A stretch of 64,000 bases of DNA from Polynucleobacter sp. HIN11 (lineage in GTDB: Bacteria > Pseudomonadota > Gammaproteobacteria > Burkholderiales > Burkholderiaceae), in contig NZ_AP028142.1 in assembly GCF_030297675.1 (NCBI RefSeq), positions 248,001 through 312,000 of the forward strand, in the 5' to 3' direction. Each line of letters begins with the position of its first letter. The first letter of the stretch is position 1. This document shows positions 7,648 to 15,237 of the stretch, piece after piece. Below the pieces are notes generated by a model. It worked only from the letters and a program-made list of their open reading frames with translations, ran no database searches and was not told where the DNA came from. The translations under genes were made by a program, and so were the position numbers.

Positions 7648-8838
7648 ATGACGGAAAAATCAAGCCCGATCCTGAGCGTTGGCGATCTAAACCGCGCCAT
7701 TGCTGAGTCCTTGACCGAACAATTTGAGTTTGTCATGGTTAGCGGGGAGGTATCGAACTTCAAAGCCTATGACAGCGGGCATTGGTATTTCTCACTCAAG
7801 GATGAAGAAGGTCAAATTCGGTGTGTGATGTTTCGGGGAAAAAATCTGCAAGTTGGATTTATGCCCCAATCTGGGGATCAAGTGGAGGTCAGTGCCTCGG
7901 TCAGCATGTATGTGCCCCGCGGTGATGTGCAGCTAACGATTCATGCTTTACGCAAAGCAGGCCTTGGCGGTCTCTATGAAGCGTTTCTGAAACTCAAAGA
8001 TAAGTTAGCGAAGGCGGGTTTATTTGATGAGGAACGCAAGCGCGTAATTCCATCTCATCCAAAGGCAATTGCGATTGTGACCTCAACGCAAGCTGCGGCC
8101 TTGAAAGATGTGCTCACCACCTTAGCGCGTCGGGCCTCGCACATTCCCATCTACATTTATCCAACGTTGGTTCAGGGTGAGGATGCTCCTGTTGGGATCG
8201 TCAACGCCATTCAAAAGGCTAATGATGATGGCTTGGCTGAGGTGATTCTTCTGGTGCGTGGCGGTGGCAGCATTGAGGATTTATGGGCGTTTAATGACGA
8301 GCAGTTGGCACACGCTATTGCCAGTTCGGATATACCAATCATCAGCGGGGTGGGCCACGAAACCGATTTCACGATTGCCGATTTTGTGGCGGACCTACGA
8401 GCCCCGACACCAACCGGTGCTGCTGAATTAGCCACCCCAAAACGAGAGCAACTCTTACAAGAACTGAAGAGCTATCAAGACACGATCACTCAGCGTCTGG
8501 AGCAACGCCTCGAGCGCGAAGCTCAAACACTCGATCAAATCAGCCTAAGACTCAAGCACGCTTTACCAAACCCGGAGCGCATGCGCGAGCAAATTGAGCA
8601 ATGGCGGCAACGTTTGTCTCAAGGTGTACGCATGTATCTAGAGAGCCTGAAACGCAATCAGGCACATTGGCTTACTCAGCTTGAAACCCTCAATCCGCAA
8701 CGCACGCTCGAGCGGGGTTACGCAGTGATTTTGGATCAAAACCAAAAAGCTGCACGTCAACCCAGTGATATTCGAGAGGATGAGCGGTATCAGCTTTGGC
8801 TTGCAGAAGGCAAGATACAAGTTGCCTTTAAAAAATAG
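7648..8838 (+). CDS. xseA: Exodeoxyribonuclease VII large subunit
   Basis: The 396-residue protein has an N-terminal OB-fold (about residues 10-105, starting SVGDLNRAI and including VSGEVSNFK). The exonuclease domain contains ARRASHIPIYIYP, VRGGGSIEDLWAFND and SGVGHETDFTIADFVAD, followed by a coiled C-terminal part with LERGYAVI. It degrades single-stranded DNA with the small subunit XseB, which is not in the window. It is about 60 residues shorter than E. coli XseA, with loss in the helical C-terminus. The start is preceded by GGAAAG. Confidence 0.95.
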   Translation: MTEKSSPILSVGDLNRAIAESLTEQFEFVMVSGEVSNFKAYDSGHWYFSLKDEEGQIRCVMFRGKNLQVGFMPQSGDQVEVSASVSMYVPRGDVQLTIHALRKAGLGGLYEAFLKLKDKLAKAGLFDEERKRVIPSHPKAIAIVTSTQAAALKDVLTTLARRASHIPIYIYPTLVQGEDAPVGIVNAIQKANDDGLAEVILLVRGGGSIEDLWAFNDEQLAHAIASSDIPIISGVGHETDFTIADFVADLRAPTPTGAAELATPKREQLLQELKSYQDTITQRLEQRLEREAQTLDQISLRLKHALPNPERMREQIEQWRQRLSQGVRMYLESLKRNQAHWLTQLETLNPQRTLERGYAVILDQNQKAARQPSDIREDERYQLWLAEGKIQVAFKK

Positions 8839-8902
8839 ATAACTAATCCATTTTCTGTTGGGCTGGAGGGTGGACCCTTGATTGTTCCAATATGGAGTCT
8901 GT

Positions 8903-8926
8903 CAAATTAAAGAGAACTTTAATTTG
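8903..8926. repeat. Perfect 10-base AT-rich inverted repeat
   Basis: CAAATTAAAG at 8903-8912 pairs perfectly with CTTTAATTTG at 8917-8926 around a 4-base loop. It sits between the convergent ends of xseA and higA, where a bidirectional terminator would be expected. The stem is almost all A/T and is not followed by a T-run, so terminator function is uncertain. A related shorter repeat (TTAAAG-N4-CTTTAA) follows near 8940-8953. Confidence 0.5.
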
Positions 8927-8954
8927 AAAGTTGAAATTTAAAGCTTTCTTTAAT

Positions 8955-9077
8955 ATGGACTTCAATCAAAATCAGGAACCTGCCAAAAGCCAGTCTCTTA
9001 TTCATCTTTTGGCGAATAATGGCGAAAAATGGCATTTGTCGGCTCAAGATTTTAAGAAGATGCAGATTTATCCTTAA
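8955..9077 (+). CDS. Possible 40-residue small protein, unknown function
   Basis: ATG at 8955 opens 40 codons, ending TAA at 9075-9077, four bases into the antisense end of higA. The product is hydrophilic and begins MDFNQNQEPAKSQ; it contains HLLANNGEKWHLS. No domain or Shine-Dalgarno is recognised. It is the only reading frame in the 235 bases between xseA and higA and may be chance or a gene remnant. Confidence 0.2.
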   Translation: MDFNQNQEPAKSQSLIHLLANNGEKWHLSAQDFKKMQIYP

Positions 9078-9538
9078 ACCTTCAACTTTTGTTTGCTCGC
9101 CACTCTTATCGATATCGTAGATTTTTTGATGGGCTGCTCAATCAAAACATTAGGCGAAATACCGAAGCGCTTCGAAATCGCTTTAACTTGACGAAGGTTT
9201 AGTTTTCTCGCTCCAGATAGAATCTGGGATATAACGCTTTGGTTACCAATTTCAGGTAGATCCGACTGTCGAAGCCCGTGTTGATCCATCAAAAACTTAA
9301 GAATTTCTTGAGGTTTAGCTTGATCGATTGGGAAATGTTCTCTTTCATACGAGCGAATCAATTCACATACGATCTCAAAAAGGTTTAGTAGGGAATGCTT
9401 TTTTGAGCAGCCAATCGCATCCGATAGATGGTCGGCGAGCAATACCATACGCTCATAGTCTTTTCGGTTATGAATGGGAGAAAGGGCAACAGTTTTGCTA
9501 AGTTGTTGCCAAGCATTTTCTAATTCGAGCATGTTCAT
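9074..9538 (-). CDS. higA: HigA-type antitoxin with helix-turn-helix domain
   Basis: Starting at ATG 9538, which overlaps the higB stop as ATGA, the protein has 154 residues. The C-terminal half holds an XRE-type helix-turn-helix: a region beginning QHGLRQSDLPEIGNQSVISQ and running through SGARKLNLRQVKAISKRFGI. An earlier GTG start is possible. In this toxin-first family the antitoxin neutralises HigB and represses the operon, probably by binding the inverted repeat at 9829-9851. The gene is convergent with xseA. Confidence 0.85.
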   Translation of the reverse strand: MNMLELENAWQQLSKTVALSPIHNRKDYERMVLLADHLSDAIGCSKKHSLLNLFEIVCELIRSYEREHFPIDQAKPQEILKFLMDQHGLRQSDLPEIGNQSVISQILSGARKLNLRQVKAISKRFGISPNVLIEQPIKKSTISIRVASKQKLKV

Positions 9539-9822
9539 TTCTTCCACCGTCCCTTATCGTAAATGGCATGGGTAAGAATCTGCTTAATGTAACAAATTTG
9601 TTTTAGAAAACTTATAAAAGTAATTAATCGATAGCGATTTCCGCAAATATCAAAAACAATTAAATCTTCAACTTTATCCATTGAGCCAAAAATAGACTTT
9701 AGTTGAGAGTAATTGTCGAATGACTGGGATTCAATAATTCTTCTCCAACTTTGTAAGGGTTTAAGGGCATCTGGGTGGTTTGCTGAAAACTCAATGATTC
9801 GTTTATTGGAAATGACGCGCAT
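9535..9822 (-). CDS. higB: HigB-type toxin (mRNA interferase)
   Basis: I choose ATG 9822, giving 95 residues beginning MRVISNKRIIEFSANHPDA, the usual start of the HigB_toxin family. An in-frame TTG 24 bases upstream would lie inside the operator and is less likely. The fold is RelE-like and family members cleave mRNA at the ribosome. Visible conserved parts are LQSWRRIIE near residue 22 and DICGNRYRLITFI near 57-69. The gene lies 66 bases downstream of murB on the same strand and overlaps higA by four bases. Confidence 0.86.
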   Translation of the reverse strand: MRVISNKRIIEFSANHPDALKPLQSWRRIIESQSFDNYSQLKSIFGSMDKVEDLIVFDICGNRYRLITFISFLKQICYIKQILTHAIYDKGRWKK

Positions 9823-9828
9823 CACCCA

Positions 9829-9851
9829 TTTTATTGCAAAATGCAATAAAA
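9829..9851. promoter_or_regulatory. Probable HigA operator, perfect 10-base inverted repeat
   Basis: TTTTATTGCA (9829-9838) and TGCAATAAAA (9842-9851) are perfect inverted copies around AAA. The site ends 7 bases before the higB ATG at 9822. Dyads at this position are the normal binding sites of HigA or HigBA complexes, which autorepress the operon. The lack of a T-run argues against a murB terminator. Confidence 0.75.
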
Positions 9852-9888
9852 GAAAGAAGAATATTTAGCCCATGAAAAAAGAATCGGA

Positions 9889-10917
9889 TTAATTAAAAAA
9901 GATTGGTTCAGGAATCAGGTCGACTCCGAAGGTCTCTTTCACCTTTTTCTGAATCTGCTCCGCAAGACCAAGCAGTTCCCCTGCATTCCCGCCACCCCGA
10001 TGGGTAAGAACCAGGGCCTGTTTGTTGTGAACCCCCACATTACCCAGTTGCATCCCTTTGAAGCCGCATTGATCGATGAGCCAACCGGCTGCTAACTTGC
10101 TATGCGTAGCCGATTCTGGATAACTCACAATCTGTGGAAATTGTTCTTTAAGGAATTGCAATTGCTGGTTGGAAATCACAGGATTTTGAAAAAAACTACC
10201 CACATTACCAATCACCTTAGGGTCCGGTAATTTTTGAGCGCGGATGGCACACACCGCATCAAAGATTTCATAGGCAGCAATTGAATCAACTGCGCGATTA
10301 GCAAAATGGTTGGTGAGATCGGCATATGACACGCGCGGTTGCCATACCTTGGGCAGATCAAAAATTACTGCTGTGATCACAAAGCGATTGGGCTCATCTT
10401 TAAAAAGACTATGCCGATACGAAAATTGGCAATCAGCCTTCGATAAAGCCACCCACTGATTGGTTTGGCAATCGTAGGCCTCCACCGCCTCGATGTACTC
10501 TTTGACTTCAACCCCATAGGCGCCAATATTTTGGATGGGGGCTGCTCCAACCGTGCCAGGAATCAAGGCAAGGTTTTCAAGGCCGCGATAGTTTTGATCC
10601 AAGGTCCAACGAACGAAGGCATGCCAGCTCACCCCGGCTCCTACCCGCAATCGTGTATTTGAATCACGATTCTCTAGAACCTCGATGAAATCGATGTCCA
10701 TCAGGAGGGTGACTCCTTGTAATTGGTCGGGTAAAACAACGTTACTACCTCCTCCAAGAACGCGATGGGATAACCCAGCATTTCTAGCCCAGCGAATCGC
10801 AGCGGGGATTTGCTCAGCTTGGGTAATCGGCAAAACCCACTCGGCCACCACATCAAAGCCTAAGGTATTACGATCCTCTAAGGAGTAATTGGCGAGTGGC
10901 TTGCAATCAAAGTTCAT
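9889..10917 (-). CDS. murB: UDP-N-acetylenolpyruvoylglucosamine reductase
   Basis: The 342-residue flavoenzyme reduces UDP-GlcNAc-enolpyruvate to UDP-MurNAc in peptidoglycan synthesis. The N-terminal FAD domain has VLGGGSNVVLPD and LIPGTVGAAPIQNIGAYGVE. The C-terminal domain has IGNVGSFFQNPV, containing the proton-donor serine, and AGWLIDQCGFKG. It is a full-length type I MurB. It stands alone on the minus strand between yajQ (divergent) and the HigBA pair. Confidence 0.96.
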   Translation of the reverse strand: MNFDCKPLANYSLEDRNTLGFDVVAEWVLPITQAEQIPAAIRWARNAGLSHRVLGGGSNVVLPDQLQGVTLLMDIDFIEVLENRDSNTRLRVGAGVSWHAFVRWTLDQNYRGLENLALIPGTVGAAPIQNIGAYGVEVKEYIEAVEAYDCQTNQWVALSKADCQFSYRHSLFKDEPNRFVITAVIFDLPKVWQPRVSYADLTNHFANRAVDSIAAYEIFDAVCAIRAQKLPDPKVIGNVGSFFQNPVISNQQLQFLKEQFPQIVSYPESATHSKLAAGWLIDQCGFKGMQLGNVGVHNKQALVLTHRGGGNAGELLGLAEQIQKKVKETFGVDLIPEPIFFN

Positions 10918-11008
10918 GCCACAATCTTATTCGGGTTTTGCAGGAAGAACGAAATTGGTCTAAAAATAGCAAAACCGTCATGATTACAACATTCGTTTGG
11001 AGAGGTAA

Positions 11009-11494
11009 ATGCCGTCATTTGATACTGTGTGTGAACCCAATGTCGTGGAGCTCAAAAATGCCGTGGAGCAAGCCAATAAAGAAATTGCGAACCGCTTTGA
11101 CTTTAAAGGTTCAGACGCGCGCGTCGAGCAAAAAGATAACGAACTCATTTTGTTTGCAGACGATGACTTCAAGTTAGGACAAGTGCGCGATGTACTCTTT
11201 AGCAAAATGGCTAAACGCAATGTGGACGTACGGTTTTTAAAAGACGATAAGACCGAAACGATGTCAGGCGATAAGCGTAAGCAAACCATGAAACTCTTAA
11301 AAGGCATCGAGCAAGAACTTGCCAAAAAGATCGTGCGCATCATTAAAGACAGCAAGATTAAAGTGCAAGCGAGTATTCAAGGTGATGCGGTGCGCGTGAC
11401 TGGTGCCAAGCGCGATGATTTGCAGACTGCGATGGCGTTGCTGCGAAAAGAAGCAAGCGAAGCCCCTCTGGCGTTTAACAATTTTCGCGACTAA
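11009..11494 (+). CDS. yajQ: YajQ/UPF0234 nucleotide-binding protein
   Basis: The 161-residue protein matches YajQ over its full length: it begins MPSFDTVCEPNVVELKNAVE and contains RFDFKGSD, IKDSKIKVQASIQGD and RVTGAKRDDLQ. Relatives bind c-di-GMP or nucleotides; the physiological role varies. GGAGAGG stands 4 bases before the ATG. xerD starts 3 bases after its stop, so the two are probably cotranscribed. Confidence 0.94.
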   Translation: MPSFDTVCEPNVVELKNAVEQANKEIANRFDFKGSDARVEQKDNELILFADDDFKLGQVRDVLFSKMAKRNVDVRFLKDDKTETMSGDKRKQTMKLLKGIEQELAKKIVRIIKDSKIKVQASIQGDAVRVTGAKRDDLQTAMALLRKEASEAPLAFNNFRD

Positions 11495-11497
11495 TTT

Positions 11498-12403
11498 GTG
11501 GTTTTGGCATCTCAAAATGCGATCGATCAGTTTTGTGATGCCTGTTGGCTTGAAGATGGACTTTCAAAAAATACGCTAAGTGCCTATCGGCGAGATCTCA
11601 CTTTATTTGCCGCCTGGTTGGGTGAGCAAAAAAATACCAGCGATCTTTATCACGTCCAGGAGGCAGATCTCACGGCCTACATGGCAGCTAAGCGAAGCGA
11701 TAAAGCCACGACAGCTAATCGGCGCCTAACCGTCTTTAAGCGCTTTTATCGCCATGCACTGCGTCTTGGCTATGTCAAAGAAGATCCGTGTGCGAAATTA
11801 CGAGCAGCTAAGCAAGCACAGCGTTTCCCCAAGGTCTTGAGTGAAGATCAGGTCATTGCGCTACTCAATGCCCCCAATATTGAGGAACCCCTGGGATTAC
11901 GTGATCGCACCATGCTCGAGCTGATGTACGCGAGCGGCTTACGAGTCTCGGAAATTGTGTCTCTCAAAACCGTCGCTCTGGGGCTCAATGAAGGGGTGGT
12001 GCGCGTGGTCAATGGTAAGGGCGGCAAGGAGCGGATCGTTCCTTTTGGCGGTGAAGCGGGGCAGTGGTTGCATCAATACCTAAAAGAAGCGCGACCCATT
12101 CTTTTGGAGGGAAAAAATTGCCAAGAGGTTTTTGTGGGGCGCCGCACGGGGACTGGATTAACCCGTCAAGCGTTTTGGTTCATTATTAAACGCTATGCGA
12201 GTCAGGCTGGCATTCAAGTGGCGCTCTCACCCCATACTCTGCGGCATGCGTTTGCCACTCATCTCTTAAACCATGGTGCGGATTTGCGCGTGGTGCAACT
12301 TCTATTGGGACACGCGGATATCTCAACCACCCAGATCTACACGCATGTGGCGCGTGAGCGCCTCAAATCCTTACACGCCACCCACCATCCTCGTGGTTCT
12401 TAA
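11498..12403 (+). CDS. xerD: Site-specific tyrosine recombinase XerD
   Basis: The 301-residue protein (GTG start) has an N-terminal SAM-like core-binding domain (about residues 8-95, with GLSKNTLSAYRRDL) and a C-terminal catalytic domain. The tyrosine-recombinase residues are intact: Arg149 (ASGLRVSEI), the lysine in NGKGGKER, His246-Arg249 (HTLRHAFATHLL), the His in LLGHADIS and nucleophile Tyr281 (IYTHV). It resolves chromosome dimers at dif with XerC. The sequence is nearer XerD than XerC. It is a housekeeping recombinase, not a mobile-element integrase. Confidence 0.92.
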   Translation: MVLASQNAIDQFCDACWLEDGLSKNTLSAYRRDLTLFAAWLGEQKNTSDLYHVQEADLTAYMAAKRSDKATTANRRLTVFKRFYRHALRLGYVKEDPCAKLRAAKQAQRFPKVLSEDQVIALLNAPNIEEPLGLRDRTMLELMYASGLRVSEIVSLKTVALGLNEGVVRVVNGKGGKERIVPFGGEAGQWLHQYLKEARPILLEGKNCQEVFVGRRTGTGLTRQAFWFIIKRYASQAGIQVALSPHTLRHAFATHLLNHGADLRVVQLLLGHADISTTQIYTHVARERLKSLHATHHPRGS

Positions 12404-12425
12404 TCAAATCCGCTAGTATTGATTT

Positions 12426-13043
12426 ATGGATGAGTTGATAAAGTATTTCTGGTTAATCCCAGTGGCGTACTTGCTGGGATCGATCTCGTTTGCGGTGGTC
12501 GTGAGCCGTGCGATGGGTTTACCAGACCCCTACACGCATGGTTCTAAAAATCCAGGGGCGACCAATGTCTTGCGCACTGGCAATAAAGTCGCTGCTGCCC
12601 TCACCTTGATTGGCGATGCTGCCAAAGGCTGGCTGGCAGTGACACTCGCGCGCGCAGTTTTAGGTGACCCCAGCCAAGCGAGCGTCAATATTCTCCTAGG
12701 ACTAGTGGCGATTGCCGTCTTTATCGGACACCTCTATCCGATTTTTCATCGCTTTAAAGGGGGTAAGGGTGTGGCTACAGCCGCAGGGATCTTATTTGCG
12801 ATTAATTGGGTCTTGGGCTTGGCCACCTTAGGAACCTGGCTCATTGTGGCAGTCTTTATGCGCTATTCGTCGCTAGCAGCCCTGTGTGCCGCAGTCTTTG
12901 CACCGATTTATTTCACCTTTTTATTTGGAATGCAGCCTATGGGTTTGGCCATCTTGGTGATGAGTGCACTTCTCATTCATCGCCATCGCAGTAATATCCG
13001 AAATCTTCTCAATGGCACGGAAACGCGCCTGAGTAAAAAATAG
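12426..13043 (+). CDS. plsY: Glycerol-3-phosphate acyltransferase
   Basis: The 205-residue inner-membrane protein transfers acyl groups from acyl-phosphate to glycerol-3-phosphate, the first step of phospholipid synthesis. It has about five hydrophobic segments and the three PlsY motifs: AYLLGSISFAVV (near 15-26), GSKNPGATNVLRTG (near 39-52) and FHRFKGGKGVATAAG (near 105-119). It is 22 bases downstream of xerD on the same strand. Confidence 0.95.
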   Translation: MDELIKYFWLIPVAYLLGSISFAVVVSRAMGLPDPYTHGSKNPGATNVLRTGNKVAAALTLIGDAAKGWLAVTLARAVLGDPSQASVNILLGLVAIAVFIGHLYPIFHRFKGGKGVATAAGILFAINWVLGLATLGTWLIVAVFMRYSSLAALCAAVFAPIYFTFLFGMQPMGLAILVMSALLIHRHRSNIRNLLNGTETRLSKK

Positions 13044-13078
13044 TGAATTAAAAATAACCGAACAAAGAACAATCAATC

Positions 13079-13468
13079 ATGACTATCGCTATTATCTGCG
13101 TCATCCTTGCCGGTTTTTTACCCATCATTGCAGCGGGTATTGCGAAGTTTGGTCCCACCGAGAACTCTGCAAGCGATCCCTATGACAACAATCAACCGCG
13201 CGAGTGGCTTGCCAAGCAAACGGGAATACGTGCACGTGCGAATGCAGCGCAAGCCAATACCTTTGAGTCCTTACCCTTTTTCTATGCTGGGATTGCAATC
13301 GCCATGATCTTGCAAGCACCCCAAGCGCGCATCGATGTGTTGGCGATTGCTTATCTTTTAGCTCGCGTGGCCTATATTGCGTGCTATGTGATGGACTGGG
13401 CGAACTTGCGCACCTTCGTGTGGCTCATCGGATTTGCGTGTACAGTAGCTCTATTCTTCCAAATTTAG
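13079..13468 (+). CDS. MAPEG-family membrane protein
   Basis: The 129-residue protein has four hydrophobic segments. It carries the MAPEG signature around residues 42-72: NQPREWLAKQTGIRARANAA and TFESLPFFYAGI. MAPEG proteins include microsomal glutathione S-transferases and eicosanoid enzymes. Bacterial members of this short type have no assigned substrate. It lies between plsY and folE with short gaps of 35 and 27 bases. Confidence 0.85.
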   Translation: MTIAIICVILAGFLPIIAAGIAKFGPTENSASDPYDNNQPREWLAKQTGIRARANAAQANTFESLPFFYAGIAIAMILQAPQARIDVLAIAYLLARVAYIACYVMDWANLRTFVWLIGFACTVALFFQI

Positions 13469-13495
13469 GTCAGCACCCAAGATGCTGAGATTTTT

Positions 13496-14260
13496 ATGCC
13501 TAGCGCAATAAAACAAACCCCATCCAAAGCGAGTACTACATCAGTGACTCGCAAAAGTCGCAAAAGTGAAGAGGGCGTGCCACTCTCGCAAGTCATCCGT
13601 AAACGTATTCAAGCAAAGAAAGCCCGCTTTCATGCGAATGACAATATTGCGCAGTTCATTGAACCCGGTGAGATCGATGGCTTGATTGATGAAGTGGCGG
13701 GTAAGCTCCAAGGGGTCCTTGAGAGTTTAGTAATTGATACCGAGAGTGATCACAACACGCGTGGTACCGCCTATCGCGTCGCGAAGATGTATGTCAATGA
13801 AGTGTTCACTGGGCGCTATACACCGCAACCGAGTCTTACACGTTTTCCGAATGTCAGTCGCTTAAATGAACTCATGATCATCGGACCGATTGCGGTGAAG
13901 AGCGCCTGCTCACACCATTTGTGCCCGATTATGGGACGCGTGTGGATTGGGGTGTTGCCTGACAAACAAACAGCTCTCATTGGTTTGTCTAAATACGCTC
14001 GCATCACCGAATGGGTCATGTGTCGGCCACAGATTCAGGAGGAGGCCGTGGTGGAACTTGCCAACATCCTCGAAGAGAAGATGAAGCCCACTGGATTGGC
14101 ACTTGTCATGGAAGCCGATCACTTTTGCATGCAATGGCGCGGTGTGAAGGATCTCAATTCCAAGATGGTCAATAGTGTGATGCGCGGTTCATTTCTAAAG
14201 GATGCGAATTTGCGCCGAGAGTTCTTAGCGCTCATGGATAAGCAGCAAGGCAAGCAGTAG
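13496..14260 (+). CDS. folE: GTP cyclohydrolase I
   Basis: The 254-residue protein has a basic N-terminal extension of about 60 residues before the GTP cyclohydrolase I domain. Zinc ligands are visible as Cys138 and His141 in ACSHHLCPIMG and Cys211 in HFCMQWRGV. The motif IGLSKYARI is also present. It makes dihydroneopterin triphosphate for folate and pterins. The usual ATG at 13496 is kept, but the poorly conserved extension leaves a downstream start possible. Confidence 0.93.
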   Translation: MPSAIKQTPSKASTTSVTRKSRKSEEGVPLSQVIRKRIQAKKARFHANDNIAQFIEPGEIDGLIDEVAGKLQGVLESLVIDTESDHNTRGTAYRVAKMYVNEVFTGRYTPQPSLTRFPNVSRLNELMIIGPIAVKSACSHHLCPIMGRVWIGVLPDKQTALIGLSKYARITEWVMCRPQIQEEAVVELANILEEKMKPTGLALVMEADHFCMQWRGVKDLNSKMVNSVMRGSFLKDANLRREFLALMDKQQGKQ

Positions 14261-14278
14261 AGCTTCATCTTATTGATT

Positions 14279-14293
14279 TGAGAATCATTCTCA
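14279..14293. promoter_or_regulatory. Fur-box-like palindrome upstream of HiPIP gene
   Basis: TGAGAATCATTCTCA is a perfect 7-1-7 palindrome that differs from the Fur 7-1-7 core (TGATAATNATTATCA) only at one symmetric position in each arm. It is 18 bases after folE and 100 bases before the HiPIP start. Iron control of the HiPIP gene is an inference. Confidence 0.55.
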
Positions 14294-14393
14294 GTTAAAA
14301 AATCAATTAAATCAGTAGCTTATAAAACACTACAACGAGTGTTGATTTGTGTTTTAAGATCGCATCTGCAGTTTTTTTGAACACGGAGAATCC

Positions 14394-14705
14394 ATGAAAA
14401 ACACACGTCGTCAATTTTTGATCATGTCTGCTGCTGGTGCAGCCACTTTGTCACTCAATAACTTGGCTCAAGCACAAGCCATGGTTGCTGAGACCGATCC
14501 ACAAGCACAAGCCTTGGGTTACAAAGCCGACACCACTAAGGTCGATACCAAGAAGTATCCAAAGCACGCTAATACGCAGCGTTGCGATAACTGCGCCTTG
14601 TATCAAGGTAAGGCAGGCAGTGCAGCCGGTGGTTGCAGCCTGTTTGCTGGTAAACAAGTGGCTGGAGCTGGCTGGTGCTCAGCATGGGCTAAGAAAGCAG
14701 GTTAA
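14394..14705 (+). CDS. High-potential iron-sulfur protein (HiPIP) with Tat signal
   Basis: The 103-residue precursor has a twin-arginine signal (RRQFLI at residues 5-10, then a hydrophobic stretch to about 25), so it should be exported folded to the periplasm. The mature part carries four cysteines, Cys64, Cys67, Cys81 and Cys95, in HiPIP spacing (CxxC-x13-C-x13-C) to bind one 4Fe-4S cluster as a periplasmic electron carrier. The leader includes an imperfect repeat AACACT-N6-AGTGTT near 14326-14343. No photosynthesis genes are nearby. Confidence 0.93.
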   Translation: MKNTRRQFLIMSAAGAATLSLNNLAQAQAMVAETDPQAQALGYKADTTKVDTKKYPKHANTQRCDNCALYQGKAGSAAGGCSLFAGKQVAGAGWCSAWAKKAG

Positions 14706-14721
14706 TTCGAAGTAAGCCTTT

Positions 14722-14740
14722 CAACATCCTTGCGATGTTG
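14722..14740. repeat. Short hairpin after the HiPIP gene
   Basis: CAACATC (14722-14728) and GATGTTG (14734-14740) form a 7-base stem with a 5-base loop, 17 bases after the HiPIP stop. It precedes the stronger terminator at 14750-14777 and may protect the 3' end or assist termination. Confidence 0.45.
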
Positions 14741-14749
14741 AACCAAACA

Positions 14750-14777
14750 AAAATGGCGCTCAATTGAGCGCCATTTT
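14750..14777. terminator. Bidirectional rho-independent terminator between HiPIP and rubrerythrin genes
   Basis: A 28-base perfect palindrome (arms AAAATGGCGCTCAA and TTGAGCGCCATTTT) lies between the two convergent genes. The GC-rich stem core has A-runs on the left and T-runs on the right, so it can terminate transcription from both sides. Confidence 0.88.
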
Positions 14778-14799
14778 CTTTTCCTAAAAAAACTACAAA

Positions 14800-15237
14800 T
14801 TAGGAATTTGCCAAGTGTGCCTCTAAGGTCTTGGTGAACTTGTTAGCGTGGCTGCGTTCAGCCTTTGCTAAGGTCTCAAACCAATCAGCAATCTCGTCAA
14901 AACCTTCTTCACGAGCGGTTTTAGCCATACCTGGGTACATATCGGTGTACTCATGGGTCTCACCAGCAATCGCTGCTTGGAGAGCCTCGGCAACGGTCTT
15001 AGCAGGCATACCAGTACCTGGCTCGCCAGCGCCACCATTGATCAAATACTCCATATGACCGTGAGCGTGCCCGGTCTCACCTTCGGCGGTGGAGCGGAAA
15101 ACAGCTGCTACGTCGTTTGCACCAGCAATGTCAGCTTGGTTTGCGAAGTACAAATAACGACGGTTGGCTTGGGACTCACCAGCAAATGCTTCTTTCAACG
15201 ACTGTTCAGTCTTGGTACCTTTTACCGACTTAGCCAT
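14800..15237 (-). CDS. Rubrerythrin-family protein lacking the rubredoxin domain
   Basis: The 145-residue protein is a ferritin-like four-helix diiron protein. Ligand motifs are visible as EAFAGESQANRRY (near residue 15), AEGETGHAHGH (near 51-61), AGETHEY (near 93) and AERSHANKF (near 127). The family detoxifies peroxide. The C-terminus ends after the helix bundle and has no CxxC rubredoxin module, so electrons must come from another carrier. A strong AAGGAG precedes the start. It converges on the HiPIP gene. Confidence 0.9.
   Translation of the reverse strand: MAKSVKGTKTEQSLKEAFAGESQANRRYLYFANQADIAGANDVAAVFRSTAEGETGHAHGHMEYLINGGAGEPGTGMPAKTVAEALQAAIAGETHEYTDMYPGMAKTAREEGFDEIADWFETLAKAERSHANKFTKTLEAHLANS

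Noticed and set aside
11498..12403. Tyrosine recombinase as a mobile-element integrase
   Set aside because: Sequence and context (yajQ-xerD-plsY) are those of the housekeeping XerD; no attachment-site duplication is seen.
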